From NCBI GenBank assembly GCA_003260075.1, contig QLIY01000135.1:1-64000 (forward strand): a DNA stretch of 64,000 nucleotides, read 5' to 3'. Shown in pieces: positions 12,001 to 22,910 of this stretch (within the stretch, counting starts at the first letter, position 1; each line of letters starts with the position of its first letter). This DNA is from Phallusia mammillata (taxonomy: Eukaryota > Chordata > Ascidiacea > Phlebobranchia > Ascidiidae). Under the pieces are notes generated by a model that saw only the letters and a list, made by a program, of their open reading frames with translations, was not told where the DNA came from and did no database searches. Position numbers and translations under genes: made by a program.

Positions 12001-15000
12001 ATGATCTTTTTTGATGTACATATTCTATCAAAAGTGATACCTAATAAAATTCTGGATATTATTTCCCCAGTCATCATCGCTGAAACGAGATACGACGATT
12101 GCATAGCGGTAAGGTTCACAGCTACCAACAACAAAATAACACGTTCATTTCAGTTTGCAATATATTTCGGCCAAGCATGAAAATGAAATGGTATGGGATC
12201 AATTTTACTACAAAAAAATCGGTAGAGTAAACATCGTTCCGGATCTTCGGCAAATTTGCACAAAACTTAGAGTACAAATGATTTGTAATGTGGTAAGGCT
12301 TTGACTAACCGACATTAGTTAATCCAGCTTTTCGCCCAATCTGGTCAATTTTTTTAGTCCAAACGGGTCCGGATTAGACGAGGTTTTCTTGGTTTAGTGC
12401 AGTATTGCTTTGATACATTGTCTAGTTTTTTACAACTAAGAATTTGGGTTGTATAAAACCACTTTGAATTATAGGCGATATTTATATAGGCCTGATGTGT
12501 ACATGTCATGTTTTAGGAGGATTTTCAAATGTTCTCGAAAAACACTTACTGTTAATTCCAAATGGAACAAGGTAAGTCAAACTGGAAAAATAAGCCATTG
12601 CAAAGGTGACCCATCCGAATGTGTACAAATAGAAAAGTGGTTGCGTATAAATGTCCAGGTGCACCCGTTTGCAAAATGCGGTAAGTCTTTCCTTATTGGT
12701 TTCATATTTGACAATGTTTGGTTTTGAATTTTCGCAAAACTGGAAATCTTCTGACGCACTGGTTTCTCTGCAATGGAGGAAATATTTGGTCATCTACAAA
12801 AAATCTACAGCCCACCTGCTGTGAACAAATTCATGTCTTTCACGGACTAGACAGAGTGAACTAATATTTATTTGTGTTAATTTTTCAGCTGACAGACTTA
12901 CATGGGTTTAAAAGAAGTTTATTACAGTCTCTTGGTTTTGCAAGATCTAAGGAATTGCAAAACTGAACAGTTGATCACTAATTGGTATGTAACAACTTTT
13001 AGGAAAAATATTGGTCTTTAATTAAACACAAAACATATATGGATAACAAACGTACTGTTCGCAACAAGTGTCTGGGTCTGTGTTTATGTTTTTGGTGGTT
13101 TTTGATTTCTCGGTTAACGACATCTCATATTGCTCCAAAAAACCAGGATCGAAATCTTCTTGCAACACTAGAGGTCGCATAAGAGCACCAACAACGGCAA
13201 TGTTTAGGAAAAATCCGGCGATTATCTAAAAGATTAAGCAAACGATGGATTACATATTTGTCATACTGGTGTTAAGAAAAACTTTGGTTATGATTTAGTC
13301 CACGAGACATATACATTCCTTTTGAAGAAAGGATGGCTCTAAAACGCTTTTCTTTAGGCGTTTACAAAGGTGCATTCTTTTCGGCCTAGTATTTATGGGA
13401 ACGTTAACCAGCTGGCCTGAAATTCGAGCACTAACCTGGCCCGGATCCGAATTATTTTTTAGAAGCCTGTTTAGGTCCAAAAGGTAATTGGCAGGCCAGC
13501 TGTAGCCTGCCTACTAAAGAAGACACACTCAATGGACGATAATAGACAATGGCCTAAACACGATTTTTTGGGGGCTGTTGTGCATTAGGTTACATCCAGC
13601 AACTAGCTACTTAGTAGGTGATCTGTATTTTTAAATGTTCGGGCCCTAACCCGACCCGACGCATATAGATTTACGTGTGAAGTTATTAGACCTTGTTTTT
13701 GATTGCCCTAAGAAACACACAAACTGATTACATAGGGTGAAAAAATATGTGACAGTAAACTTTGTGTAAACCAGTGGTTCTTAACCTTTTATCATGGCCG
13801 AACCCCTATGATATTCTTCAGCCTTTGGTCGAACTCATTTTGTGCTTTTGACTATACGTTTTTGCTGCCAACAAAGATTCGTTGCTTTACTGCTTACGAA
13901 CAATGTGTACAGTGTTCTTTGTTACGTCAAATGCCCCCCCCCCGTTACAACCTTCCAATGTTTTGCCATCTAGCAAATAAAAATTGCTATTTTTAGCGAC
14001 TATCCCTATAGTCTGATTAAAACGTTTGCCGAGTATTTGTACTTCAAAAGACCTTCGCCGAACCCTTGATTCAGCGTTGCCGAACCCTTGATTCAGCGTT
14101 GCCGAACCCCTGGGGTTCGATCGAATCCAGGTTAAGAACCACTGGTTTAAGGCCTTATCGTAACCATCGCGAAACCCTATGAAAAGTCCATCCTCACTTG
14201 AAATGCTCCCCTCCATCCAAAATATCCTATGAGCCATTGGTAAACCGGGCAATAAACAAGGGCACCAACTGTCATCCCTGTGCAGATGAATTGAGTGGCG
14301 AGATTGAGTCGTTTCTTGAAGTATCGAGTCACTATAGTCATGCAACATATTCCCACATTCGCCATACAGATGCCTGTAAATATAACCTGATTACTTGGGT
14401 AACTTACTTTTTTGTTGATCAAGTTTAGTTGAAATATCCAACTTTATAACTTTCACTACATGTAACCAGCCCAAAAATTTAAAACTTGGACTATACCAGT
14501 GGTTCTCAACCTTTCATGCGCCGTGGTCCCCTAAAAGTAACTTTCAGGTCTGGTGGCCCCCATAGGTAAACCCGTAAGACCTGTGCCCCCTACCAAAAAA
14601 TATTTGTAGCAAATCCAACTAAACTAGTCCATGATCTATCTGGAAAATTTTTTTGGTAAAAATAAACCTCAATACGGATAAATAGTGTGAGAAATAGTCG
14701 ATTAAATTAGGAAATTAAATCATTTGCAACACCCACTTATTTTTGAGCATTATAAAAGAAAATGGCTCACTGATTTTTGGTGTATGTTTATAGTACCAAT
14801 GCCTGAAGCGGGCCCGAAAATCAGGCCCTCTGGTATTTATGCCCTTGCCTGTTGATTGAAAGTTGAAATATCCAATATTTATGCATTTTTTTGCATGTAA
14901 CCGCTACGAATATTTTTACAGTTTGGATTAGACCTCAAAGTAGCGAATGAACTAGTCTTGTAGGCTATTTTACCAAGCCCGAAGCGGTTTAGGAAAATCA

Positions 15001-16473
15001 GGCCCTCTGGTATTTACGCACTTGCCTGGTACAAGTCCCGCAAGGATTTGAATTTGTAGTAGTTGCGTTGCCCATGATCCGATGAAAATTGCAACACAGG
15101 CCATTATACCACTGGCCATACACACCCGTCGATACCCAAATCGTTGAATCCAAAAATGCACCAATACACCTGCAATGTATTGTTGTGTTGTCAAAGTTAC
15201 ACATCTGTAAATGAATGTCAAATTCTCATCTTAGAAGATCTCATGTTCATTAACAGAATCAGAACGTTCACAACGTATTCAAGTAGTTACCGCGACTTAA
15301 GTGCTTAATCAGCATTTTGCTATGTTATTGCGGTTGGTATGTAGCCTACACTTGAACGACATTTAAATTACTACATTATAGATTTGTGGTATAAACTTGA
15401 AAAAGAATATTAGTTTGCTGGCACTGTATATAGGCAGTGGTGGGATTCAAATTTTTTATCAACCGTTTCTTATCACAAAAGTCATATTTTTCAGCCGGTT
15501 CTGTTACAAAAAGTCCATCGACGGTATAACCAGTAATGCTAACGGGTTCGCTGATCTCGTATAATTTTGTGAGACGGGTTCTATATAGTGATGTACCGAA
15601 TGGGCTAAATTTCGATTCGGCCGAAACCGAATATTCGGCGGTTTTGCCGAATAAATTCGGCCGATTCAATTTATGACGTCACGCGAATCGTACGCCTACG
15701 CTTTTGATGTGAAAAAATGTTGATCTACCAGGCAGCCAGTGCAAAATAGTTGTGTTTCGTCCTTATTTCAGTTCTGTGGGGTTTAAAATTGCATGATTGG
15801 CAACCTGCCAATGAATTACTAATTTTTTTGACTACCGTGGGAAAAATAATAATGTGTTGAAAAAGATAAACATTGACGCAATTTTCGTTATGTTTGAGCT
15901 TTTGATAGATTGCGTGGACCTTAATAAGCAGAAAAGACACGTTATACGCTTTAAATTTGTGTTCGTAAAAGATTCGGTTTCGGCCGAATCGCAACAAATT
16001 ATTCGGCCGAAACCGAATCTTTGCAAAAATGATCGATTCGGCCGAATAAATTCGGCAAACCGAATATTCGGTACATCTCTAGTTCTGTAACACCGGCTGA
16101 ATCCCACCACTGTATATGCGCATATATGTTCAGTAAAACTATTAAAACGTGGAAGTAAAACAGTCAATGACTGGTGTTTTTTTTAAAAGTTACATGTTGA
16201 ACCCCTTCCATTTTATTTGCAAACAAAAATTTTACATGCCACCCCATATCCAATCTGATACAATCCGTTGATCCAAGCCACGCTGGCGTAATCAGTGCTG
16301 TAGTCCCGCTTCAATGGAACATAGAACACAGAGAAACATCTTGTTGCTGCTGACCAATTGGCAACAGCAAGCATTCCACCAACCACCAGCACCCAACCCC
16401 AACCCCCGTCTGGTGCTTCTTGTATTTCCTGAAACTTACTTAATCTTCTTAATCTCCTACTTTTATTGGTCAT
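9044..16473 (-). CDS. SLC16 family (monocarboxylate transporter-like) gene A, 8 exons
   Basis: A major-facilitator membrane transporter, probably for monocarboxylates or related small acids. Exons run in minus-strand order 16473-16236, 15169-15026, 14373-14198, 13225-13056, 12767-12550, 12121-11994, 10478-10250 and 9195-9044. Phases agree at every junction, giving 1455 nt, 484 aa, the usual size. Exon 1 carries the family signature in APDGGWGWVLVVGG before TM1. Later landmarks are YFKKRLNLATQF, GWRGAF, ALMRPL, an acidic/Arg pair (E-I-I-S-R) in the TM8 region of exon 6, and CGGGMDGIYSVF in exon 7. A hydrophilic loop rich in Lys, Thr and Asp lies in exons 4-5, as expected between TM6 and TM7. 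All introns are GT-AG except intron 2, which starts with GC (AG|GCAAGT). Intron 6 is inflated by duplicated pieces at C runs, and transposons sit in several introns. Substrate cannot be assigned from sequence alone. Confidence 0.93.
10018..10151. mobile_element. Short hAT-like MITE, CAGTGGTGGGATT family
   Basis: The ends CAGTGGTGGGAT and ATCCCACCACTG are inverted. The flanking 8-mers TGTGAACG and TGTGAGCG agree at 7 of 8 positions. This is the shortest of several copies in the window (also 15435, 35124, 43916, 47714 and 58250). It lies in the last intron of SLC16 gene A. Confidence 0.85.
10500..11970. repeat. Overlapping duplicated pieces of SLC16 A intron 6
   Basis: The same intron stretch appears repeatedly. 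ATTAATAACATGAAGTCAATG recurs near 10530, 11122 and 11221, and CGCCGGGCTTTTCGGG near 10906 and 11600. TATATATGGACGTTGAAGG recurs near 11068 and 11926. C10 runs at 10771-10780, 11112-11121 and 11211-11220 mark the breaks. A further copy lies near 21.7-22.0 kb. Confidence 0.75.
13772..14144. mobile_element. hAT-like element, CAGTGGTTCTTAACC ends
   Basis: The inverted ends are CAGTGGTTCTTAACC and GGTTAAGAACCACTG. The flanks GTGTAAAC and GTTTAAGG match at 5 of 8 positions, so the target duplication is decayed. Internally it has a direct repeat of GCCGAACCCTTGATTCAGC and a C10 run at 13934. Confidence 0.75.
14497..14610. mobile_element. Truncated hAT-like element
   Basis: It begins with CAGTGGTTCTCAACC and continues with TGGTCCCC and GGTGGCCCCC tracts typical of this group. 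No matching inverted end is found in the following kilobase, so the 3' boundary is approximate. Confidence 0.55.
15021..15030 (-). other. Non-canonical GC splice donor of SLC16 A intron 2
   Basis: On the minus strand exon 2 ends at 15026 with CCAG and the intron begins GCAAGT, the classic GC-AG donor consensus. The paralogous gene B has CCAG|GTAATT at the same codon. Phase and protein continuity (GLVP-G-ICMA) require this site. Confidence 0.85.
15435..16112. mobile_element. CAGTGGTGGGATT-family MITE split by another element
   Basis: The ends are CAGTGGTGGGATTC and GAATCCCACCACTG-like (inverted). The flanks TATATAGG and TATATGCG match at 6 of 8 positions. The interior matches sister copies up to 15585 and resumes at 16090. 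The intervening DNA is a second hAT element. Confidence 0.85.
15586..16081. mobile_element. hAT-like element nested in the 15435 MITE
   Basis: The termini are TAGTGATGTACCGAA and TTCGGTACATCTCTA (inverted, with mismatches). The target duplication GTTCTATA (15578-15585) against GTTCTGTA (16082-16089) matches at 7 of 8 positions. The interior is rich in TTCGGCCGAA motifs, like the element at the left window edge. Confidence 0.88.
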
Positions 16474-16908
16474 TTTTAGCTACAAGCTACAGTATGTGCA
16501 GTTTAAGCCAATTTGCTCTACAACAACAATAAGTTTCTGTCAGAACTGCTGCCAATCAAGGTACTTGACTAATTGACTTCCTGTAATTGTAGACGTGCGG
16601 GCGTGCTTTAATACAGGCGTTACTCCATAAACAAACTGTGCTAGCATTTGTTGTTGAATTACCTAGATATAAATAGCCAAACTGCATACACAGTTCAAAT
16701 CACACCATATGCAGACTAATCAAACAAATTATAAGTTATATCGATGCTTATCAATGGGGACCAATTAACCAAAGCACATTTAAGCTGACTCGACATAACG
16801 CAACTAGAAGAAGGCGTAACTACAGTGCGTGACACAGCTACAGTGCATACTTAGCTACTTTCAACTTTAATCACATTGTCTTGCTTTTGTAGTTTTGTTA
16901 CTAAACAA
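16474..16908. other. Upstream of SLC16 gene A
   Basis: Presumed promoter region of the minus-strand SLC16 gene. It is AT-rich, and no motif is distinctive enough to name. Confidence 0.35.
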
Positions 16909-17686
16909 CAGTGATGGGGAGACTCGAGTCACCGTTTGAAAAGACTCGACTTGACTTGGACTCGTCTCAGTAGAGACTCGACTCGGACTCGGACTCGTTA
17001 TTTCACCAACAAAACGGAAATTTCTTATAATGGATAACCTGTTCTGTTGGCTTTAGCCAAACAACAGCAGCAATTTACTGTGTTATGCAAAGTTATTTTG
17101 CTTAATTTTAACGTAACGAAGTCGCTGCTACATGCACAAACTTTCTTACGCTGGCATTAAGCGTTGTACTTATTGCTTGGGTTAAGGTACGCGAATGCAG
17201 TACATATCAAGTATTCGCTTTTATAAGCGCTTATAATACTGAACAAACGCTCAATCTAGCGCATGCAGTAAAATATGAATTTTTGGTTTTGAAAAACTCA
17301 TTTGAACAGATTGACGTTCTTTTCCACGCTGTTTAATGAGTGTCAATTAACGTGTTGCATTAAAGTTGACCCTACTTTAAGAAAGGGACGTTGATGGGAG
17401 ATGTTCACTGTAATGAAGCTGTGTCCGTTGTTAAGGTAAAAAAGTCGCGATAAACCATTCAAATAGATGAACCATCTAAACCTTTAACTTTTCCTTGCAA
17501 ACACATTTTGGGACTTGCCTTGACTCGAACCGCTAGTGACTTGACTCGACTTGAGACTCGAACCCCATTTGACTTGACTCGACTTGAGACTCGAACCCCT
17601 TGTGACTCGACTTGACTTGGGACTCGAACCCCTACTGACTTGACTTGACTTGAGACTCGACTGATAGGACTCGTTACCCAACCCTG
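16909..17686. mobile_element. hAT-like element with internal GACTCGA minisatellite
   Basis: The ends CAGTGATGGGGA and ACCCAACCCTG are inverted. They are flanked by a perfect 8-bp duplication CTAAACAA (16901-16908 and 17687-17694). Near each end it has arrays built from ACTCGACTTGAGACTCGAAC. The right array at about 17519-17665 has roughly 30-base units. No transposase is present. Confidence 0.88.
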
Positions 17687-17694
17687 CTAAACAA

Positions 17695-18600
17695 TCAGTC
17701 TCAAATACATCCACAGTTTTAGATAGCATAAATTGTATCTATTCTAAACGCAGTTTGTTGTGCCTTCTCTTGCTCTATTTAAGCAAGCCTCCCTGTGTGG
17801 CATTGGGTGTTCCGCCTTTCGAGTACTTATTCAGAACTTCTGCTGACTTCAATGGCGTTGTTGACCTTTGCCCCGTCAACAGTCGGTCTTTGTTGGGTAT
17901 TCTTGGCCTTTTGTCGCCTTCAGTTGTTACTGATAAACTAAAAGTTGTAAAATCACACAACTGTCCGCTTGTAGCGGCCTCTCTCACTACCATTATCGTG
18001 TGACTACAGCGAACCGGACAGATTGTCTTCTTTCTTTCACTCTCGTCTTATGCGGCGTATTCGCAGTTTCGCACATTGTGTTATTCTACGCTGATAGTTT
18101 GGCAGCATTTATAGGCGAGTAAAACTGACAGGGGATTTACATTGATATTATCTTTTTCTATACCTTTAGTTTGTAAAACTGATTTAAAGAAACTTTTTAT
18201 ACCTGGAAAAAGCAGTATGTTTATCCGGTTTCTTGATTTTCATTTGGGGTTAGTGGATTGTGAAGTTTATTTTCCTTTGCAGCACAGCGAACCGGACAGC
18301 TTGCCTTTTTCCTTTGGTTCTTGTCCAGTTCGAACCGTTGCTTGCTGTTGTACATTCTACTTTCAAGTGAAGCTATGCAATTTGGTACACATACCCAACT
18401 CGAAAAAAATCTACAAGGGTTTGTAGCGTAGGAATTGCATTCAATATAGCTATAGTCGCCAAAAGGGAAATGTGTGTTCATTATGTTGGAACTTTTGCCC
18501 TTTCAGTTTCATGTTTGTTTGAAGTGCGATGTAACCCATATGCTACAGCTACATCACTACACTAATGCAGTTGAACTCAAAAAAGGGAAGCATCTATAAG
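17695..18600. other. Unassigned spacer
   Basis: Two spaced copies of AGCGAACCGGACAG (about 18009 and 18286) hint at a repeat. Short ORFs here show no recognisable domain. I see no supported gene. Confidence 0.3.
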
Positions 18601-18990
18601 AATTACTTACCTTTTAGATGGCTATGAAAACAAATTTAGTCCTGAGTTTAGCTGCTAGCAAACACAACGAACAAACCATAAGAAAAGTAAAATCCTAAAA
18701 CCAATTTACTAAAAATACTCATTGCATCTGTTACTTAATCTTCAGGATTCCTCATGAAACAACTTGTGATGCATATATATATATATATTTATATATTTTT
18801 CATGTTATTTTTCACTGGTTGTTTACATTTTGCCTTGAGAAATTTAACTAGATATATTTTTCATTCTGTGTTTAGCAATTGCAGTATTGTATGATTTTTA
18901 TATGCTAATACTAAATCATTGAGGGATTAAAAGTGTACAAGAAACTCTGCAAACCAGAAACCGATAAAACTAGTTGTTATAGCCCCTGAT
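18601..18990 (+). pseudogene. Sulfatase-less copy of the sulfatase 2 locus
   Basis: Bases from about 18612 match the upstream flank of sulfatase 2 near 5737 (TTTTAGATGGCTATGAAAAC). At about 18675 the match jumps to the very end of the coding region (AAGAAAAGTAAAATCC, compare 8058). It then continues through the 3' flank (TTAATCTTCAGGATTCC, compare 8131). The whole coding region is missing. Confidence 0.7.
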
Positions 18991-19322
18991 GCGGAATTTC
19001 CGCTGGACTTCTTAAAACAGTCGGAGAGGTACTATATATAGCAGTGGTTCGCAACTCGTTTCAGGCCATAGACCACCAGTCCAAACCTAAACAATGTCGT
19101 GACCTATATTATTTTTGAAAACGTAAGTATACACCACAAGCAGTTTTGACTTAACTGTAATTTTTAACACCAATTTTCAAGAAGTAACGTAAAATTATTT
19201 CTCCTACTCAATTGTTTTCTGACTTTGCGAGCGAATTAAAAGTCGGCGCATACACTAAAAACCACAAGAAAGGTGTCAATAAATAATGATTGCTAAATAA
19301 ATAATGATTGGTCACTTTGCTA

Positions 19323-19471
19323 TTAAGCGACTGACTTTGCTATGTTATCATCCGATTTTGACTTTAAATAAAATTTTCGCATTAGAAGGCAAAGAAAAAA
19401 CGAGAGAACGGCTGCTGCGGAACCGATGAAAAACGCTGATTCAAGCTTGCCTGTTGCATCCACACATTTTC
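19323..19471 (-). pseudogene. Extra copy of SLC16 A exon 8
   Basis: The minus-strand translation GKCVDATGKLESAFF and onward parallels exon 8 of gene A at 9195-9044, with the same acceptor (GGCAG|GAAAATG) and a stop one codon earlier (AKSVA then TAA). It belongs to the partial, rearranged second copy of the gene. Confidence 0.8.
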
Positions 19472-20200
19472 CTGCCGTTCATAAACAATGTAACTTTTTG
19501 TGAGTAACATGTTGAAGCAGTGAAGCTACTTGTCTCTTGTAGGTTATCAAAAAATCATAACACAGTAAACCGTGACTAATCTGGATCTTTTCCTAGTTCA
19601 AAACTTGAGGTGCAAATGATTTTAGTGGTGAAAGGCTTGAACTAATCCACACGGCTTAGTACGGACCTTTGCCTATCACAGACATTTTTTTTTGAGTCCA
19701 AACGGGCCCGGATTGGCCGAGGTTTACTTATTACCACCAACATTATCTCTGATGTGTTTCATGGTCTACACACTATACAGTTCTATGAACATATTTAAGT
19801 CCACAGTGACTAAAATTAGATGTGCAAGTAGTGAATATGCACCGGTATTTTTTAAATATATAAAAGTTAATGTTTAAATTCAACACAAGGGGTTAGGTTA
19901 TACCCTATAGCAATGGTTCTCAAACTCCCCCCCCCCAAAACGCTGATTCAAGCTTGCCTGTTGCATCCACACATTTTCCTGCCATTCATAAACAATGTAA
20001 GTTTTTGTGAGTAACATGTTGAAGCAGTGAAGCTACTTGTCTCTTGTAGGTTATCAAAAAATCATAACACAGTAAACCGTGACTAATCTGGATCTTTTCC
20101 TAGTTCAAAACTTGAGGTGCAAATGATTTTAGTGGTGAAAGGCTTGAACTAATCCACACGGCTTAGTACGGACCTTTGCCTATCACAGACATTTTTTTTT
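19429..20200. repeat. Duplication around C10 abutting the N gap
   Basis: Bases from about 19429 to 19692 recur at 19937-20200 immediately after ten C (19927-19936). The second copy runs directly into the N gap. Confidence 0.8.
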
Positions 20201-20972
20201 NNNNNNNNNNNNNNNNNNNNNNNNNNNNNNNNNNNNNNNNNNNNNNNNNNNNNNNNNNNNNNNNNNNNNNNNNNNNNNNNNNNNNNNNNNNNNNNNNNNN
20301 NNNNNNNNNNNNNNNNNNNNNNNNNNNNNNNNNNNNNNNNNNNNNNNNNNNNNNNNNNNNNNNNNNNNNNNNNNNNNNNNNNNNNNNNNNNNNNNNNNNN
20401 NNNNNNNNNNNNNNNNNNNNNNNNNNNNNNNNNNNNNNNNNNNNNNNNNNNNNNNNNNNNNNNNNNNNNNNNNNNNNNNNNNNNNNNNNNNNNNNNNNNN
20501 NNNNNNNNNNNNNNNNNNNNNNNNNNNNNNNNNNNNNNNNNNNNNNNNNNNNNNNNNNNNNNNNNNNNNNNNNNNNNNNNNNNNNNNNNNNNNNNNNNNN
20601 NNNNNNNNNNNNNNNNNNNNNNNNNNNNNNNNNNNNNNNNNNNNNNNNNNNNNNNNNNNNNNNNNNNNNNNNNNNNNNNNNNNNNNNNNNNNNNNNNNNN
20701 NNNNNNNNNNNNNNNNNNNNNNNNNNNNNNNNNNNNNNNNNNNNNNNNNNNNNNNNNNNNNNNNNNNNNNNNNNNNNNNNNNNNNNNNNNNNNNNNNNNN
20801 NNNNNNNNNNNNNNNNNNNNNNNNNNNNNNNNNNNNNNNNNNNNNNNNNNNNNNNNNNNNNNNNNNNNNNNNNNNNNNNNNNNNNNNNNNNNNNNNNNNN
20901 NNNNNNNNNNNNNNNNNNNNNNNNNNNNNNNNNNNNNNNNNNNNNNNNNNNNNNNNNNNNNNNNNNNNNNNN
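20201..20972. other. Assembly gap (772 N)
   Basis: A run of N. Nothing can be said about content. Given what flanks it, SLC16 exon copies are expected. Confidence 0.99.
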
Positions 20973-21130
20973 AATCATGATCCACCAATTGTGCCCTCCA
21001 CTTTTTTTGCGCCCCATAACGTCTCAACGTTGCGCAGCTATTTCCGGCTTGGTGATTGTTTTCAGTGCAATTGTGTCGCTATGTGTTCCTTCATCAAGCG
21101 AAATAAACTCAACTCAACTCAACTCAACTC
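20973..21130 (+). mobile_element. SINE-like repeat with CTCAA tail, copy 1
   Basis: Shares CCACCAATTGTGCCCTCCAC, GTGTCGCTATGT and AAGCGAAATAAACTCAAC with copies at about 52565-52884 (plus) and 60108-60265 (minus). It ends in a CTCAA pentamer array. The 5' end is hidden by the N gap. Confidence 0.65.
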
Positions 21131-21231
21131 TAATCGAGTTGTAGTCTGCACACTAAAGTATGCGCTATAACGGAAAAAACAGTATGCTTTGTTTTACAGA
21201 CCATTGCTTGTTCGTACCATACTTACCATAC

Positions 21232-21359
21232 CGAAAAAATAATCTTTTTTGATGTACACATTCTATCAAAAGTGTAACCAAACAAAATTCTGGATATTGC
21301 TTCTCCAATCATCATCGCTGACACGAGATACGACGATTGCATGGGTGTAAGGTTCACAG
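21232..21359 (-). pseudogene. Extra copy of SLC16 A exon 6
   Basis: It encodes VNLTPMQSSYLVSAMMIGEA and onward with the same acceptor (TTGGTAG) and length (128 nt) as exon 6 of gene A, followed by a GTATGG donor. On the minus strand it lies downstream of the exon 7 copy, the wrong order for a working gene. Confidence 0.8.
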
Positions 21360-21490
21360 CTACCAACACAAAAAGAACACATTTAACATCATTGCGTAGT
21401 TTGTACAAGAATTAATGTGGTGTGATTTTATGGAGAGGTTCATTTGGTTTTAGCTACTTTTTAGAACATTTGGTGCCAACGGGGGGGGGG

Positions 21491-21608
21491 CTCCGTCCAT
21501 ACCTCCGCCACACAAGCCCAACAAAATGCAAGAGAAAAACAAAGCGTAATAATTCCTTAGAAATGATAAAAGTAGAAAAATTGCGGCCATGACCAAGCAC
21601 GCCAAACC
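21491..21608 (-). pseudogene. Partial extra copy of SLC16 A exon 7, cut at a G10 run
   Basis: Encodes GLACLVMAAIFLLLSFLRNY and onward to CGGGMDG, then stops abruptly at ten G (21481-21490). The normal exon has 229 nt; only 118 are present. Confidence 0.8.
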
Positions 21609-22590
21609 CTGAAAACAATTTAAAATATTTTTTTTAACTCGAAAAAAAAACACTCTAAAACAATTGATAAATTTTAAAATTAGCCTATAGGATTTTGACA
21701 TGTCCCGTATACGAACGTTAAAAGTTCTAACTTAAAGAAAACAGAAATCTTGTACGTCGTTAATACATGTTGTTGACTGACTATATATAGTTGTATGTCG
21801 CTCCGGGCTTTTTGGGTGCTCTTCCAGTGACCGGTTTCGGGCTTGAGTTAAAATAAAACGTGCTTGATTCGGGCCTGACTATAGACTTAACCACATTTGT
21901 GCAGCTATTTCACCAACGTTCGGGCCTATTTCTTTGTTTTGATAAAGATTTGGGTTAGGATCGGGCTTGTGCTTTTAGATGCGGGCACTGATTTCGAGCC
22001 CACTTGCAACTCGGTCACTGACACACCACTTTCCATATTCTTTACTAAGGGCCCCCTCGACTGGTCCCACCAACGTGCACCCCTGACCTAAAGTAAGCCA
22101 ACCGCCAAAAGGGAAATGTGGTTATCTTGTCAAACATATTGTGCTATTTCATAACCAAAAAACATCTGTATTGCATCAGGAATCAATCCTTCAATTATAT
22201 TCCGTTTACAGCGCGCAGAAATAATCGTAATGAGAAGGTATAACATCATTGCGTAGTTTGTACAAGAATTAATGTGGTGTGATTTTATAGAGAGGTTCAT
22301 TTGGTTTTAGCTACTTTTTAGAACATTTGGTGCCAACGAATTATAAATTCATTGTCTTAACGTAACAATTGCAGTTATTCAGCCTAAAAAGTCCTACTTT
22401 GTTAAAAAACAAAACCGAAGCAAAATGCCCAAATCTGTGGCGGTTGCGATATAATTTGTGCAAATTTTGCAATAGTGGTTTTCGTAACTAACTCGTTTAA
22501 CTTGCTACCTCAAAGTTCGCAAGGAAGTCAAATGGTGCAACGGTTTTATTCAACTGGTTTGTAAAATCGTGTTTGAACTTTGAAATATTT
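21609..22590. other. Third version of SLC16 A intron 6 and duplicated flank
   Basis: About 21640-22000 resembles 10690-11030 and 11380-11720. About 22238-22337 repeats 21387-21480 (AACATCATTGCGTAGTTTG) without the G run. No coding potential is seen. Confidence 0.6.
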
Positions 22591-22593
22591 CCT

Positions 22594-22910
22594 GTTGCAG
22601 TTATAGTTAGGATGTAGATGCGACTTTGTGATCTGGTGGTTGCGAAATTTAACTTTGTGTTTTGTCCTGTGCTGTGATTGGACGCTGCTTTGTGTGGTAA
22701 TTGTGCAAGAGCACATGTGTACGATTTAACGCCTTTATCCGGGGTATATAAAAAACCGCACTGGTTCTCTTTAGCCCGTTTTACTGGTCATTCTCTTTTA
22801 CTTGGGCTCACTTATATCAGCGTGTCGCTTTCTATCGTCAAGAAGTAATAAACAAACGAACCGAAGTGCAAGACTGGAGTTTCCAGAACTCTATCCTGAC
22901 AAGCTCAGGA
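22594..22910 (+). mobile_element. Possible solo LTR or promoter-bearing repeat
   Basis: The segment can be read from TGTTGCAG to CCTGACA. It has a TATA motif (GTATATAAAAAACC at about 22744) followed about 100 bases later by AATAAAC at about 22848, the spacing expected of an LTR U3-R-U5. No clear target duplication or internal retroelement coding was found, so this is tentative. Confidence 0.3.

Noticed and set aside
20149..21144. Long open frames on both strands across the N gap
   Set aside because: They consist almost wholly of unknown bases and are not evidence of coding.
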